Of a stretch of 64,000 nt of DNA, positions 9,801 to 17,878 are shown piece after piece. The notes beneath the pieces are model-generated. The model did no database searches, was not told the DNA's origin, and worked only from the letters and a program-made list of their open reading frames with translations. The DNA is taken from contig NZ_BBQI01000092.1 of NCBI RefSeq assembly GCF_001652915.1, positions 62,001 through 126,000 of the forward strand. Direction: 5' to 3'. Both the position numbers and the translations under genes were made by a program. The DNA comes from Cupriavidus sp. D384. Its GTDB lineage: Bacteria > Pseudomonadota > Gammaproteobacteria > Burkholderiales > Burkholderiaceae. Numbering within the stretch: position 1 is the first letter of the stretch; each line of letters opens with the position of its first letter.

Positions 9801-10374
9801 CCTGCTGCACATAGGCGTCGGTGCCCGGATGGCCCGCGCGCTGCAGCTCGATGTAGAACCGCTGCGGAAATACCTTGGCCCAATGGCTCGCGGCGCGGCG
9901 CGCCCCGTCGGGATTACCGTTCGCCAGCGCCTGGCCCACGTCGCCGCCCATCGCGCCAGACAGCGCGATCAGGCCCGTCGCCAGCGGCAGGCCTTCCTCG
10001 CCCGGTTCATCGAACCAGCCGGATTCCAGCTCCGCGCGGCCCCGGTACTGGTTGCCCAGCCAGGCGCGCGACAGCAGCGTGCAGAGGTTCAGGTAGCCGA
10101 TGCGGTCCTGCACCAGCAACTGCATGCGTGCCGGCTTGTCGCGGTCATCGGCGTTGGTCAGCCAGACGTCGGCGCCAACCACGGGCTTGACCCCGCCGCC
10201 ACGGGCTTCCTTGTAGAAGCGGATCAGGCCGAAAGCATTGGCGAGGTCGGTCAGCGCGAGCGCGCCCATGCCATCCTTGGCGGCGGCCTTGACGGCGTCA
10301 TCGAGACGGACGATGCCGTCCACCACCGAGTATTCGGAGTGGAGGCGCAGGTGTACGAAGCGGGGTGCAGACAT
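6871..10374 (-). CDS. dnaE: DnaE, DNA polymerase III alpha subunit
   Basis: 1167 residues, the normal length for the replicative polymerase. It begins SAPRFVHLRLHSEYSVVDG, the PHP domain. The palm has GPGRGSGAGSLVAYALGITDLDPL and PDFDIDFCQHGR, the catalytic aspartates. Downstream are the tandem helix-hairpin-helix region (YGFNKSHAAAYALLAYYTAWLKAHHP) and an OB fold (GVIMGVRTQMTQRGKLIIVMIDDGTAQIEM). The start ATG 10374 gives the family N-terminus; an in-frame extension to 10446 has no support. The gene is upstream of, and barely separated from, the family 4 glycosyltransferase. Confidence 0.97.
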   Translation of the reverse strand: MSAPRFVHLRLHSEYSVVDGIVRLDDAVKAAAKDGMGALALTDLANAFGLIRFYKEARGGGVKPVVGADVWLTNADDRDKPARMQLLVQDRIGYLNLCTLLSRAWLGNQYRGRAELESGWFDEPGEEGLPLATGLIALSGAMGGDVGQALANGNPDGARRAASHWAKVFPQRFYIELQRAGHPGTDAYVQQAVQLAAALQLPVVATHPVQFMTPDDFTAHEARVCIAEGELLANPRRTRKFTTDQYFKTQDEMCALFADIPSALQNSVEIAKRCNLTLELGKPRLPLFPTPDGMSLDDYLVFMAKDGLEKRLVVLFPDEAEREGKRAAYYARLEFETGTIIKMGFPGYFLIVADFINWAKNNGVPVGPGRGSGAGSLVAYALGITDLDPLKYALLFERFLNPERVSMPDFDIDFCQHGRDRVITYVKEKYGKEAVSQIATFGTMAAKAAVRDVGRVLDLGYGFVDSVAKLIPFKPGKLVTLEEAKKEEPALAERERNEEEVRQLLELAQRVEGMTRNVGMHAGGVLIAPGRLTDFCPLYTQGTDGMSGVVSQYDKDDVEAAGLVKFDFLGLTTLTILDWAERYIRRLDPSKTDWNCSQIPLDDGPAFEILKSANTVAVFQLESRGMQGMLKDAKPDRFEDIIALVALYRPGPMDLIPSFCARKHGREKVEYPDPRVEPVLKETYGIMVYQEQVMQMAQIIGGYSLGGADLLRRAMGKKKAEEMAKHRELFREGADKNGLSSQQADDIFDLMEKFAGYGFNKSHAAAYALLAYYTAWLKAHHPAEFMAANMSLAMDDTDKVKILYEDCRLNKIEVLPPDVNASEYRFAPTDARTIRYGLGGIKGSGQGAIEDILRAREEKPFADLFDFCERVDRRQVNRRTIEALIRAGAFDSLNDNRAQLLASVSIAMEAAEQKAESANQVSLFDLMDDAGDAHRPALIDEPRWTAKRTLQEEKQALGYYFSGHLFDASRDEVRKFVKGTLGALEKEVQGNGGGYGRDVRGKVVAGVIMGVRTQMTQRGKLIIVMIDDGTAQIEMTVFNELYDANRHMFREDELIIAQGNARHDTFTGGVRFTAESVMDLVTARARYADAVCLGFNGNASTERLRELLTPFLANVAQVPGVPVRIRYVNKSAQCEATLGDQWQITPSEEALTTLRDALGDSVRVLYA

Positions 10375-10593
10375 AGGGCGCCATTGTACCGGCTCACCCC
10401 GCCGCTCACTCTGAGAGTTTTCGCAAAGTAACACCTCGGCATGCACCGGGCGGCACTCGCCCGGGCCTGCGCGCGGCGGGTATCGGCGGAGGCGCCAAGC
10501 GGCTATAATTTCGCCTTTCCAATCAGGCAGTTACCGAGCGCGCTGGCGCGACCTGCAGCAACCCTGCGGCGCCCGGCCCGGCGGCATCATTCC

Positions 10594-11448
10594 ATGCAGA
10601 TCGTCAACATTTCGGCTTACAAGTTCGTCACGCTCGACGATATCGAGACCCTGCGCCCCGCCATGCGCGAGCGCTGCGAGGCCGCTGACCTGAAGGGTAC
10701 GATCCTGCTGGCGCCGGAAGGCATCAACATGTTCCTGGCCGGCACGCGCGAGCAGATCGACAGTTTCATGACCTGGCTGCACGCCGATGCCCGGTTTGCC
10801 GATATCGCCCCCAAGGAAAGCCAGTCGGACAATCAGCCCTTCAAGCGCATGCTGGTGCGCGCCAAGAAGGAAATCATCACCATGAAGATGCCGCTGATCC
10901 GCCCGGAATCGGGCCGCGCGCCGTCGGTGCGCCCGGTGGATCTCAAGCGCTGGCTTGACCAGGGCCATGATGACGAAGGCCGTCCGGTGGTAATGCTCGA
11001 TACCCGCAACGATTTCGAAGTGGCGGTTGGCACCTTTGACGACGCGGTCGAGTACAACATCACGAAATTCAGCGAATTTCCCCCGGCCGTGGCCGAAAAC
11101 AAGGCGGCGCTCGAAGGCAAGACCGTGGTGTCGTTCTGCACCGGCGGCATCCGTTGCGAAAAGGCGGCGATTCACATGCAGGAAGTGGGCGTCGAGCGCG
11201 TGTACCAGCTCGAAGGCGGCATCCTCAAGTATTTCGAGGAGGTTGGCGGCAGCCACTACCACGGCGACTGCTTCGTGTTCGACTACCGGACCGCGCTGAA
11301 CCCGAACCTGGAGCCCGCCGGCCCGGTGCAGTGCTTTGCCTGCCGCGCGGTGGTGACGCCCGAGGAGCAGCAGCACCCGAAATACGTGGTGGGCCAGAGC
11401 TGCCCGCATTGCGCGGACACGGCCACGGCCGCAGCGGCCGCAGCCTGA
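10594..11448 (+). CDS. trhO: TrhO, tRNA uridine(34) hydroxylase, rhodanese-like
   Basis: 284 residues. Oxygen-dependent hydroxylation of tRNA U34 is the known role of this family (formerly YceA). An N-terminal acylphosphatase-like domain (MQIVNISAYKFVTLDDIE, APEGINMFLAG) leads into a rhodanese domain with the active loop FCTGGIRCEKAA, catalytic Cys near residue 182. A C-terminal zinc-like CFACRAVVTPEEQ...CPHC pair follows. The gene diverges from dnaE. A -10-like TATAAT lies at 10504-10509, about 85 bp before the ATG, and is a plausible promoter; no clear -35 is visible. Confidence 0.92.
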   Translation: MQIVNISAYKFVTLDDIETLRPAMRERCEAADLKGTILLAPEGINMFLAGTREQIDSFMTWLHADARFADIAPKESQSDNQPFKRMLVRAKKEIITMKMPLIRPESGRAPSVRPVDLKRWLDQGHDDEGRPVVMLDTRNDFEVAVGTFDDAVEYNITKFSEFPPAVAENKAALEGKTVVSFCTGGIRCEKAAIHMQEVGVERVYQLEGGILKYFEEVGGSHYHGDCFVFDYRTALNPNLEPAGPVQCFACRAVVTPEEQQHPKYVVGQSCPHCADTATAAAAAA

Positions 11449-11460
11449 TCGTCCGGCCGC

Positions 11461-12141
11461 TCAGGCGGCCAGCAGATGGTAGAGGTTGCGTAGCATCCCT
11501 GCCGTCGCGCCCCAGATGAAACGATGGCCGCCGCCCTCGCGCGGATACGGCATCGAATAGAACTGCCGCTCGCCGCCTTCCCAGTGCAGTACGCGGCGCT
11601 CGTGCCGCGAGGGGTCCATCAGGAACGCCAGCGGCACCTCGAAGATTTCGGCCACCTCGCCCGCATCGGGCTGCAGCGTAAAGCCGGAATGGATCAATCC
11701 CACCACCGGGCTCACATGGAACCCGGTGCCGGTGATGTAGTCCGGCAGCGATCCCAATACCTCGATGAAGTCACGCTTGAGGCCGATTTCCTCCTCGGTC
11801 TCGCGCAGTGCCGTGGCAATCCGGTCGGCATCAAAGGTTTCCTGGCTACCGCCCGGAAAGCTGATCTGGCCGGCGTGAGCGGTCAGGTTTGCATTGCGCT
11901 GGGTCAACAGCACGGTCAGGCCGTCGGTGTGCTCGACCAGCGGCACCAGTACCGACGCCTGCCGCAGCCCGCGTGTGCGGTCGTAGACGCGCGACTCGTC
12001 AGTCAGCTCGGGCTCCCATGCCGGGGGCGAGAGCAGTCGGTGCCGGATGAAATCGGGTTGCATGCGCGGCGCACTGAGCGGCGCGCGGCGGCTGTCGGTC
12101 TCCACGACCGGCAGCGCCTCGGGATCGAATTTGGGGCGCAT
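11461..12141 (-). CDS. nudL: CoA pyrophosphatase, Nudix family (NudL-like)
   Basis: 226 residues. It has the Nudix box GGSQETFDADRIATALRETEEEIGL and, just before it, the CoA-pyrophosphatase signature LLTQRNANLTAHAGQISFPGG. Enzymes of this group cleave CoA and its derivatives to phosphopantetheine and 3',5'-ADP. The ATG at 12141 is chosen because it gives a usual N-terminus; the frame extends about 20 codons further. It converges on trhO with 12 bp between the stops. Confidence 0.9.
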   Translation of the reverse strand: MRPKFDPEALPVVETDSRRAPLSAPRMQPDFIRHRLLSPPAWEPELTDESRVYDRTRGLRQASVLVPLVEHTDGLTVLLTQRNANLTAHAGQISFPGGSQETFDADRIATALRETEEEIGLKRDFIEVLGSLPDYITGTGFHVSPVVGLIHSGFTLQPDAGEVAEIFEVPLAFLMDPSRHERRVLHWEGGERQFYSMPYPREGGGHRFIWGATAGMLRNLYHLLAA

Positions 12142-12215
12142 AACGCCGTCAAGTATGACAGAACGTCGGAATGTTGCATTGCAACATAAATGGACAACCA
12201 CGGCGCCAGAAATGC

Positions 12216-12238
12216 AAAAAGGACACCCGAGGGTGTCC
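12216..12238 (-). terminator. Terminator of the rpsP-rimM-trmD-rplS operon
   Basis: Read on the minus strand, GGACACCC/GGGTGTCC pairs with a 2-base loop and is followed by TTTTT (the A-run at 12216-12220). A second hairpin, GGCACCGG...CCGGTGCC at about 12255-12274, lies between it and the rplS stop and may act with it. Confidence 0.9.
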
Positions 12239-12288
12239 TTCGCAATGCCGGCTTGGCACCGGTTACCCGGTGCCTGGCGCAGAAAAGC

Positions 12289-12684
12289 TTATTCTGCTGC
12301 AGCGACGGCGGCAACCTTGGCCTTCGTCACCAGCTTTTCCTTGATACGTGCCGACTTGCCCGAACGCTCGCGCAGGTAGTACAGCTTCGCGCGACGGACG
12401 TCACCGCGACGCTTCACTTCGATGCCGGCGATCAGCGGCGAGTACAGCTGGAACGTACGTTCCACGCCTTCACCCGACGAGATCTTGCGCACGATGAAGG
12501 AGCTGTTCAGACCACGGTTACGCTTGGCGATCACCACGCCTTCGTAAGCCTGCACGCGCTTGCGGTTACCTTCCACCACGTTCACGTTGACGATCACGGT
12601 GTCGCCAGGTGCGAATGCGGGGATGGTCTTGTTCGCGGTCAGACGCGCGATCTCTTCCTTCTCGATTTGCTCGATGAGGTTCAT
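12289..12684 (-). CDS. rplS: RplS, 50S ribosomal protein L19
   Basis: 131 residues. It begins MNLIEQIEKEEIARL and contains FAPGDTVIVNVNVVEGNRKRVQAYEGVVIAKRNRG, the hallmark of L19, which lies at the interface of the ribosomal subunits. AAGGAG precedes the ATG at good distance. It is the last gene of the four-gene operon and is followed by a terminator. Confidence 0.98.
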   Translation of the reverse strand: MNLIEQIEKEEIARLTANKTIPAFAPGDTVIVNVNVVEGNRKRVQAYEGVVIAKRNRGLNSSFIVRKISSGEGVERTFQLYSPLIAGIEVKRRGDVRRAKLYYLRERSGKSARIKEKLVTKAKVAAVAAAE

Positions 12685-12752
12685 CGTTTTCTCCTTAACC
12701 ATCGTACCGGCGTTATATACCCACATTCGGGGCCCCGGCAGAGGATGGGGTT

Positions 12753-13535
12753 TCACTTGGCGGGAGCGAACTCCTGCCCTGCTTTCGCTGCCAGGGTCGA
12801 CAGGTACTTCTCGTCGGCCTTGGACAACAACCCTTGCTTGCGCGCCGCCACGATCAGATCGGGACGCTTGCGCGCGGTATTGGCAAGCGCCTGCTGGCGC
12901 CGCCATTTTTCAATCTCGGCATGATGGCCCCCGAGCAACACATCGGGCACCCGCACGCCTTCATATTCTTCCGGCCGCGTGTAGTGCGGACAGTCGAGCA
13001 GGCCGTTGACGAAGCTGTCCTGTACCGCCGACTGCGCATCGCCCAGCACGCCGGGCAGATGCCGCACCACGGCGTCGATCAGTGCCATCGCGGGCAGTTC
13101 GCCACCCGACAGCACGAAATCGCCGAGGCTGATTTCCTCGTCCACGCGACGGTCGATCAAACGCTGATCGATCGCCTCGTACCGTCCGCAAAGCAGCACC
13201 AGTCCCGGGCGCTGCGCCAGCTCCATGACCTTGGCATGGCTCAGCGTCGCGCCTTGCGGCGACATCAGCACGACATGCGGTCGCTCGACGCCGGCGTCCG
13301 ACTGCGCCGCGCTGGCGGCATCGATCGCATCTTCCAGCGGCTTGCCCAGCATCACCATGCCAGGACCACCACCGTAAGGGCGATCGTCGATCGTCCGGTA
13401 ATTGTCGACCGTGAAGTCGCGGGGATTCCAGGTGCGCAGCGCATAACGCTGCTGCTTCGCCGCCCGGCTGGTAATGCCCCAGTCGGTCAGCGCGCGAAAC
13501 ATCTCGGGAAACAGCGAGATTACATCGAACTGCAT
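12753..13535 (-). CDS. trmD: TrmD, tRNA (guanine37-N1)-methyltransferase
   Basis: 260 residues. It begins MQFDVISLFPEMF. The SPOUT trefoil-knot segment is LLCGRYEAIDQR...EISLGDFVLSGGELPAMALIDAVVRHLPGVLG. It uses S-adenosylmethionine to methylate G37 next to the anticodon and prevents frameshifting. It sits between rimM and rplS, the standard order. The ATG at 13535 gives the canonical N-terminus; the frame runs on upstream into rimM. Confidence 0.97.
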   Translation of the reverse strand: MQFDVISLFPEMFRALTDWGITSRAAKQQRYALRTWNPRDFTVDNYRTIDDRPYGGGPGMVMLGKPLEDAIDAASAAQSDAGVERPHVVLMSPQGATLSHAKVMELAQRPGLVLLCGRYEAIDQRLIDRRVDEEISLGDFVLSGGELPAMALIDAVVRHLPGVLGDAQSAVQDSFVNGLLDCPHYTRPEEYEGVRVPDVLLGGHHAEIEKWRRQQALANTARKRPDLIVAARKQGLLSKADEKYLSTLAAKAGQEFAPAK

Positions 13536-13566
13536 CCGCGTCTCCCTTGACGGCAATTCAGGAACT

Positions 13567-14268
13567 TCAGTAGTCCAGCCCCCAGTCGACCACGATGCGC
13601 CGGGCCGAGGTATCGACCGTACGCAGGAATGCGTCGACAAACGGGATCAGCCGCTCTGCGGCCTTGCCGTCCGGCAGCTGGTATGCCACCTGAAGGATCT
13701 GGTGGGCGCCATTGTCGATCAGGCCGGTCACCTCGCCGAGCGTTTCGCCCTGCTCGTTGACCACGGCACAACCAATCAGGTCCACCCAGTAGAACTCACC
13801 TTCTTCCGGCGCGGGGAAATCCGCACGCCGGATCCAGACGCGGCGGCCCTTGAGCATTTCCGCCACATTGCGATCCGAAACGCCGGCAGCTTGCGCCACC
13901 ACGGTACCGCTATGTTCCCGCGACTGGGAAATCTTGATGCTGACAGCTTCCGTCGCCTGTGCCGGCGCCGCTACCACGCCGGCAGCCGGCGCACGCAGCA
14001 GCCACCAACGGCGGGCATGAAGCAATGCGGAGGCGTCGTCCGCATGCGGCTCGACCTTGATCCAGCCGCGGATGCCGTATGCGGCGCCCACATAGCCAAC
14101 CTCGACGAGATCGTCGGGCAGGCTGTCCGTGAACAGCAGCGCGGCGGGCAGCTTTGCCTCCCGGCCAGCGGCACCACCCTGGGTGGCGGCAGTCGACAGA
14201 TTCAGCGGCTTGCGGCCGGTGGTGTTGCCAGTCACGTTGACGGAGCGTCGTTGCGCATCAGTGCGCAC
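13567..14268 (-). CDS. rimM: RimM, 16S rRNA processing/maturation factor
   Basis: About 233 residues. DLVEVGYVGAAYGIRGWIKVEPHADD opens the RimM N domain and FYWVDLIGCAVVNEQGETLGEVTGLIDNGAHQILQV opens the PRC-barrel domain; it ends RRIVVDWGLDY. It helps assemble the 30S head around S19. The start is unsure. No in-frame ATG is near: GTG 14268 and GTG 14235 are candidates without a clear ribosome binding site, and the first is taken. The N-terminus is longer than in E. coli, and an inserted APAAGVVAAPAQATEA stretch breaks the N domain. Confidence 0.92.
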   Translation of the reverse strand: MRTDAQRRSVNVTGNTTGRKPLNLSTAATQGGAAGREAKLPAALLFTDSLPDDLVEVGYVGAAYGIRGWIKVEPHADDASALLHARRWWLLRAPAAGVVAAPAQATEAVSIKISQSREHSGTVVAQAAGVSDRNVAEMLKGRRVWIRRADFPAPEEGEFYWVDLIGCAVVNEQGETLGEVTGLIDNGAHQILQVAYQLPDGKAAERLIPFVDAFLRTVDTSARRIVVDWGLDY

Positions 14269-14293
14269 CGGTGAAGGCGCGCCTGCATGACTA

Positions 14294-14551
14294 TCAGGCA
14301 GCAGCAACCTTGGCGGCGGCTTCCTTGACCAGACGGGCAACGGTCGGCGACAGTTGGGCGCCAACGCCTTGCCAGTAGGCCAGACGGTCTTGCGCAACGC
14401 GCAGGCCTTCTTCCTTGTCGGAAGCCAGCGGGTTGTAGAAACCAACGCGCTCGATGAAACGGCCATCGCGACGGTTGCGCGAATCGGTAGCAACGATATT
14501 GAAGAACGGGCGCTTCTTGCTGCCGCCGCGAGCCAGACGGATTACGACCAT
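14294..14551 (-). CDS. rpsP: RpsP, 30S ribosomal protein S16
   Basis: 85 residues. MVVIRLARGGSKKRPFFNIVATDSRNRRDGRFIERVGFYNP is unmistakable S16. GAGGA sits 6-7 bp before the ATG. It is the first gene of the operon with rimM, trmD and rplS, all read leftwards. Confidence 0.98.
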   Translation of the reverse strand: MVVIRLARGGSKKRPFFNIVATDSRNRRDGRFIERVGFYNPLASDKEEGLRVAQDRLAYWQGVGAQLSPTVARLVKEAAAKVAAA

Positions 14552-14595
14552 GTTAAGTCCTCGAAAAAACGGGGTGTGCGAACACGAAACGCAAG

Positions 14596-14624
14596 AGTAT
14601 AGCCCACTTCCCGAGTCCAAACAA
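14596..14624 (-). promoter_or_regulatory. Sigma-70-type promoter of the rpsP operon
   Basis: On the minus strand TTGTTT (14624-14619) and TATACT (14601-14596) are separated by exactly 17 bp. They lie about 45 bp upstream of the rpsP ATG. The match is by eye. Confidence 0.6.
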
Positions 14625-14725
14625 ACACTTAGGGCTTTCCAGCACGATGCGGGCCGCATGAAGCGCTGTTGACGCAACACTAGCGGCATAGCATCGTGGC
14701 GAAAACCGCGAACCGGAGGGTTGCC

Positions 14726-15874
14726 ATGCGTCCGAATCGACACTTCTTCGACCTGATGGCGACAGCCCGCGCTGTTGCCGCTATCGCCCTGGGCATCATG
14801 GCCTGGAACCAGCACGCCGCGGCCGCACCGCCGGTCGATCGCATCAGGCTGCCGCCGGGCTTCCGCATCGAAGTCCTGACCGACAACGTGCCTGGCGCGC
14901 GCGGCATGACGTTGTCGCCGCAGGGCACGCTCTACGTGGGATCCCGAGGCGAGGGCAAAGTGTACGCGCTGGCGCGGCCGCTGGGAGCCAACCCGAAACC
15001 CCGGGTGGTGGCTACGGGGCTGACCATGCCGGTAGGCGTGGCATTCCGTGACGGCTCGCTTTATGTGTCGTCCACATCGCGCATTGTTCGGCTTGACGAT
15101 ATCGAGGCCCGGCTCCAGTCGTCGACCGACGCCCTGCCCAGGGCCGTGACCGTGAACGACACCTTCCCCACCGAAACGCATCACGGCTGGAAGTTCATCG
15201 CATTCGGGCCTGACGGCTACCTCTACGTACCCGTCGGCGCGCCCTGCAACGTCTGCGCACGCGACGAGAACCGCTACGCCAACATCATGAAGATGAAGCC
15301 CGACGGCTCGGACCTGCAGGTGGTAGCGAAGGGCGTGCGCAATACGGTTGGATTCGCCTGGCATCCGGCCACACACGAACTCTGGTTCACGGACAACGGC
15401 CGCGACTGGCTCGGCGATGACCAGCCTGATGACGAACTGAACCGCCTGACGCAGCCCGGCCAGCATTTTGGATTCCCCTTCTGCCACGCCGGGGACATTG
15501 CCGACCCCGAGTTCGGCAAGCAACGCCCTTGCTCGGCATTCACGGCGCCAGTGGCAAAACTGGGCGCGCACGTGGCTGCGCTGGGCATGCGGTTTTATAC
15601 GGGCAACCAGTTTCCGGCCGAATACCGCCAGAACAATATCTTCATTGCCGAACACGGCAGCTGGAACCGGTCGGAACGCAGCGGCTATCGCATCGTGCGG
15701 GTGGTAGTAGACGATAATGGCCGTATCGTGCGCCAGGAAGTATTCGCCGAAGGCTGGCTGCGCAACGGCAGCCCGTGGGGGCGGCCGGTGGACGTCCAGG
15801 TCGCACCCGACGGCTCATTGTTGGTCAGCGACGACATGGCCGACGCCATCTATCGCATCCGCTACGCCCCCTGA
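14726..15874 (+). CDS. Secreted sorbosone dehydrogenase-like (PQQ-type sugar dehydrogenase) beta-propeller protein
   Basis: 382 residues. The first roughly 37 residues form a signal peptide ending HAAAA. The mature part (RIRLPPGFRIEVLTDNVPGARGMTLSPQGTLYVGSRGEGKVYAL, THHGWKFIAFGPDGYLYVPVGAPCNVC, VRNTVGFAWHPATHELWFTDNGRDWLGDDQPDDELN, GQHFGFPFCH) is a six-bladed propeller of the sorbosone/glucose dehydrogenase family. The bound cofactor (PQQ) and the substrate are inferred from the family only. GGAGGG lies 5 bp before ATG 14726. It is monocistronic and divergent from rpsP. Confidence 0.85.
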   Translation: MRPNRHFFDLMATARAVAAIALGIMAWNQHAAAAPPVDRIRLPPGFRIEVLTDNVPGARGMTLSPQGTLYVGSRGEGKVYALARPLGANPKPRVVATGLTMPVGVAFRDGSLYVSSTSRIVRLDDIEARLQSSTDALPRAVTVNDTFPTETHHGWKFIAFGPDGYLYVPVGAPCNVCARDENRYANIMKMKPDGSDLQVVAKGVRNTVGFAWHPATHELWFTDNGRDWLGDDQPDDELNRLTQPGQHFGFPFCHAGDIADPEFGKQRPCSAFTAPVAKLGAHVAALGMRFYTGNQFPAEYRQNNIFIAEHGSWNRSERSGYRIVRVVVDDNGRIVRQEVFAEGWLRNGSPWGRPVDVQVAPDGSLLVSDDMADAIYRIRYAP

Positions 15875-16060
15875 AACGGGCCTCGGATTGCCGCCAGGCC
15901 CCATGCCAGGCGGCATTCCGACGGACGCGCCAAAGGTGGCAAAAATGACGAAACAATCCGTTACACCGGTAACGGGTTTCGCATAGGCCATCACAGCCTC
16001 CCTAAGTACCATGAACCCAACGCCTGACTCATCACCTGCTACAGGACTTTGGGATTGCAC

Positions 16061-16474
16061 ATGCTTACCCGCCCCCACCTGCGCCATCTGGTGGCTGGTA
16101 CCGTGGCCGTCATCGGCCTGGTTGGCTCAATTGCCACCAGCCACGCACAAGTTGCCTTCTGGCAGCGCGCCTTCGCCGAGCATCCCGTACGCATGGGCCG
16201 TGTAGGCCCCGGCTGGGACATGGCTGCAGTACGCTCGGAGAATCGCGACCACGTACAGGCCCAGATCGATCGCATGGAACAGCGCGCCCGAAACGACGAC
16301 CGGCTGAGCGGCCGGCCACCCGGCCCTGGCGGCCAGAACGAAGAGCGCGGAGCGCGCCAGCCCGGCGGCGCCGACCGCAACAATGGCGGCGACGGATCGA
16401 TGCGCGGCACCGAGATGCGCCCCGCCAATGTCGGCCCCGGCTGGCAGGCGCGCGGCCGCGACGGCGGACGCTGA
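16061..16474 (+). CDS. Small secreted protein of unknown function
   Basis: 137 residues. A signal peptide (MLTRPHLRHLVAGTVAVIGLVGSIATSHA) is followed by AFWQRAFAEHPVRMGRVGPGWDMAAVRSENRDHVQAQIDRMEQRARNDD in which charged residues dominate, then a Gly/Pro/Arg-rich low-complexity tail. The phrase VGPGW occurs near both ends (RVGPGWDM and NVGPGWQA). It is followed at once by a terminator. No family is recognised; it is probably periplasmic. Confidence 0.7.
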   Translation: MLTRPHLRHLVAGTVAVIGLVGSIATSHAQVAFWQRAFAEHPVRMGRVGPGWDMAAVRSENRDHVQAQIDRMEQRARNDDRLSGRPPGPGGQNEERGARQPGGADRNNGGDGSMRGTEMRPANVGPGWQARGRDGGR

Positions 16475-16495
16475 CGCACTTGTCCCGCCCCCCAC

Positions 16496-16520
16496 AAAGG
16501 CCGGAACTTCCGGCCTTTTT
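16496..16520 (+). terminator. Rho-independent terminator
   Basis: AAAGGCCGGAA-c-TTCCGGCCTTT forms a perfect 11-bp stem with a 1-base centre and is followed by TT. It lies 22 bp after the preceding stop. Confidence 0.85.
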
Positions 16521-16707
16521 GCATGGTCAGTCTTGAGTGCGCGCCAGAAAACGCCGCACAGGCTGCCGCCCGGCGCTATCCGGGACCGTCCAGCGTGCCG
16601 TTGTTGCGCAGACGGCAATCAAACTGACCTGCCTCTGCCCGGCACCCACTGGCCGGGTCCCCGGGGCTGGGCGCGGCCTCCACAAGAACGATCTGTCGAG
16701 GTTCATC

Positions 16708-16857
16708 ATGTCTCCCCTTCTTCACGACCTGGCCCGACACGCGGGCCAGTTGTCGTTATCGCTGCTGTTCATGCTGATGCTGACGGTGGTGTTGTACAGC
16801 GAAACGCATATCTCCGAGATGGCCGCCGGTGTGCTGGCATCGATCTGGCCATCCTGA
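16708..16857 (+). CDS. Small single-span membrane protein
   Basis: 49 residues. SPLLHDLARHAGQLSLSLLFMLMLTVVLYSETHISEMAAGVLASIWPS has one clear transmembrane helix in the middle. GAGG lies 7 bp before ATG 16708. It is isolated, between a terminator and the TM2-domain gene. The function is unknown; the reality of the gene rests on the ribosome binding site and the hydrophobic profile. Confidence 0.5.
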   Translation: MSPLLHDLARHAGQLSLSLLFMLMLTVVLYSETHISEMAAGVLASIWPS

Positions 16858-16924
16858 CGCTATACAATGGGCGCCGATGCCGCCGGCATCGAAGGGATTT
16901 TCCGTTCGCCTAGCCTCGCCTACG

Positions 16925-17428
16925 ATGCCTGCCGCCAGCCAAGCCCCCGCCGTTGCCCGTGACCCCGCCAGCCCGCCCAAGACACGTGGCGGAAAATCCA
17001 AATTGATCACCGTCGCGCTGGCCTTCCTGCTGGGCAGCCTTGGCGCACATCGTTTTTACCTGAAGGGCCTGCGTGACGTGTTCGGCTGGGTCCATCTGCT
17101 TGCCACGGCGGCCGGAGCGATCGGCGTGGCATCGCTGATCGTGGGTGCGGGCAGCCCCGCCCTGAACTGGGTCTTCGCAGTCGCGGGTGGCGTATCGGTC
17201 ATCAGCGCGTTCCTGACCGCCATCGTGTTCGGCCTGCGGCCCGACGACAAGTGGGATGCCCGCTACAACACCTACGGCACGCCCACGCGCTCGGGCTGGC
17301 CCGTGGTCATTCTCGTCATCTTCTCGTTGATGATCGGTACGGGCCTGCTGATGGCCGGACTGGCGATCAGTTTCCAGACGTTCTTCGAATCGCAGGTGGA
17401 AGCCGCCAAGGCGCTGTCGCAGGAATAG
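16925..17428 (+). CDS. TM2 domain-containing membrane protein
   Basis: 167 residues from ATG 16925; ATG 16877 is another possible start. After a Pro/Ala-rich N-terminus comes KLITVALAFLLGSLGAHRFYLKGLRDVFGWVHLL, a TM2 domain with the usual G-x-x-G-x-HRFYLG-like core. Two further hydrophobic pairs follow (SLIVGAGSPALNWVFAVAGGVSVISAFLTAIVFGL and WPVVILVIFSLMIGTGLLMAGLAISF). It should sit in the inner membrane. TATACAAT at about 16861-16868 could be a -10 element. The function is unknown. Confidence 0.8.
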   Translation: MPAASQAPAVARDPASPPKTRGGKSKLITVALAFLLGSLGAHRFYLKGLRDVFGWVHLLATAAGAIGVASLIVGAGSPALNWVFAVAGGVSVISAFLTAIVFGLRPDDKWDARYNTYGTPTRSGWPVVILVIFSLMIGTGLLMAGLAISFQTFFESQVEAAKALSQE

Positions 17429-17611
17429 CCCCTGTCCGGCAGTCCCCAGGCAATGCACAAGGGCGGGCACCAGGTACCGCATGCGCACGGCATTGACCGG
17501 TCGCAAGTCCAGTCGCAATAAGCCTTCCTCCAATTCGTAAAACGACCATACTGCTTAAGTCCGGATCACAGGCGGCGCTGCACTACGCGCAGGGCTGCAA
17601 AGGAGACGCAG

Positions 17612-17878
17612 ATGGAACATCCCAGCTATGAGGAAGGACGCCTGGCAGCGATTGCCGTGCGGCTGGCCATGTCATCAGGCCTGCCGCCAGCCAGTGCCAG
17701 GGCGGCACTGGAACTCGCCTGCCGCATGATCGACGATAGTCTCGATTCACCCGCCACGGCCCGCAAGGAGACTCAGAAGAGCGAACCCTGCTTGTCCTCG
17801 CCACCGCGCGGCCGCATCGAGCGTGTCGGCCTGGGTGGTGGACGGAACCGCGACGTATCGAGTTCAAAGCGGTTATAG
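17612..17878 (+). CDS. Small protein of unknown function, 3' end overlapping a pseudogene
   Basis: 88 residues. AAGGAG lies 7 bp before ATG 17612, a strong start. EEGRLAAIAVRLAMSSGLPPASARAALELACRMIDDS looks like a helical amphipathic domain. The remaining 40 residues (RKETQKSEPCLSSPPRGRIERV...) are low complexity, and 106 bp overlap the convergent radical SAM pseudogene in antisense. The tail may be read only because nothing upstream stops the frame. No family is recognised. Confidence 0.45.
   Translation: MEHPSYEEGRLAAIAVRLAMSSGLPPASARAALELACRMIDDSLDSPATARKETQKSEPCLSSPPRGRIERVGLGGGRNRDVSSSKRL

Noticed and set aside
6853..10431. Plus-strand frame of 1192 residues opposite dnaE
   Set aside because: It is the antisense of dnaE; long open frames are usual opposite GC-rich genes.
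14294..15655. Minus-strand frame of 453 residues across the propeller gene
   Set aside because: Only its last 85 residues are a gene (rpsP); the rest is antisense of the 14726-15874 gene.
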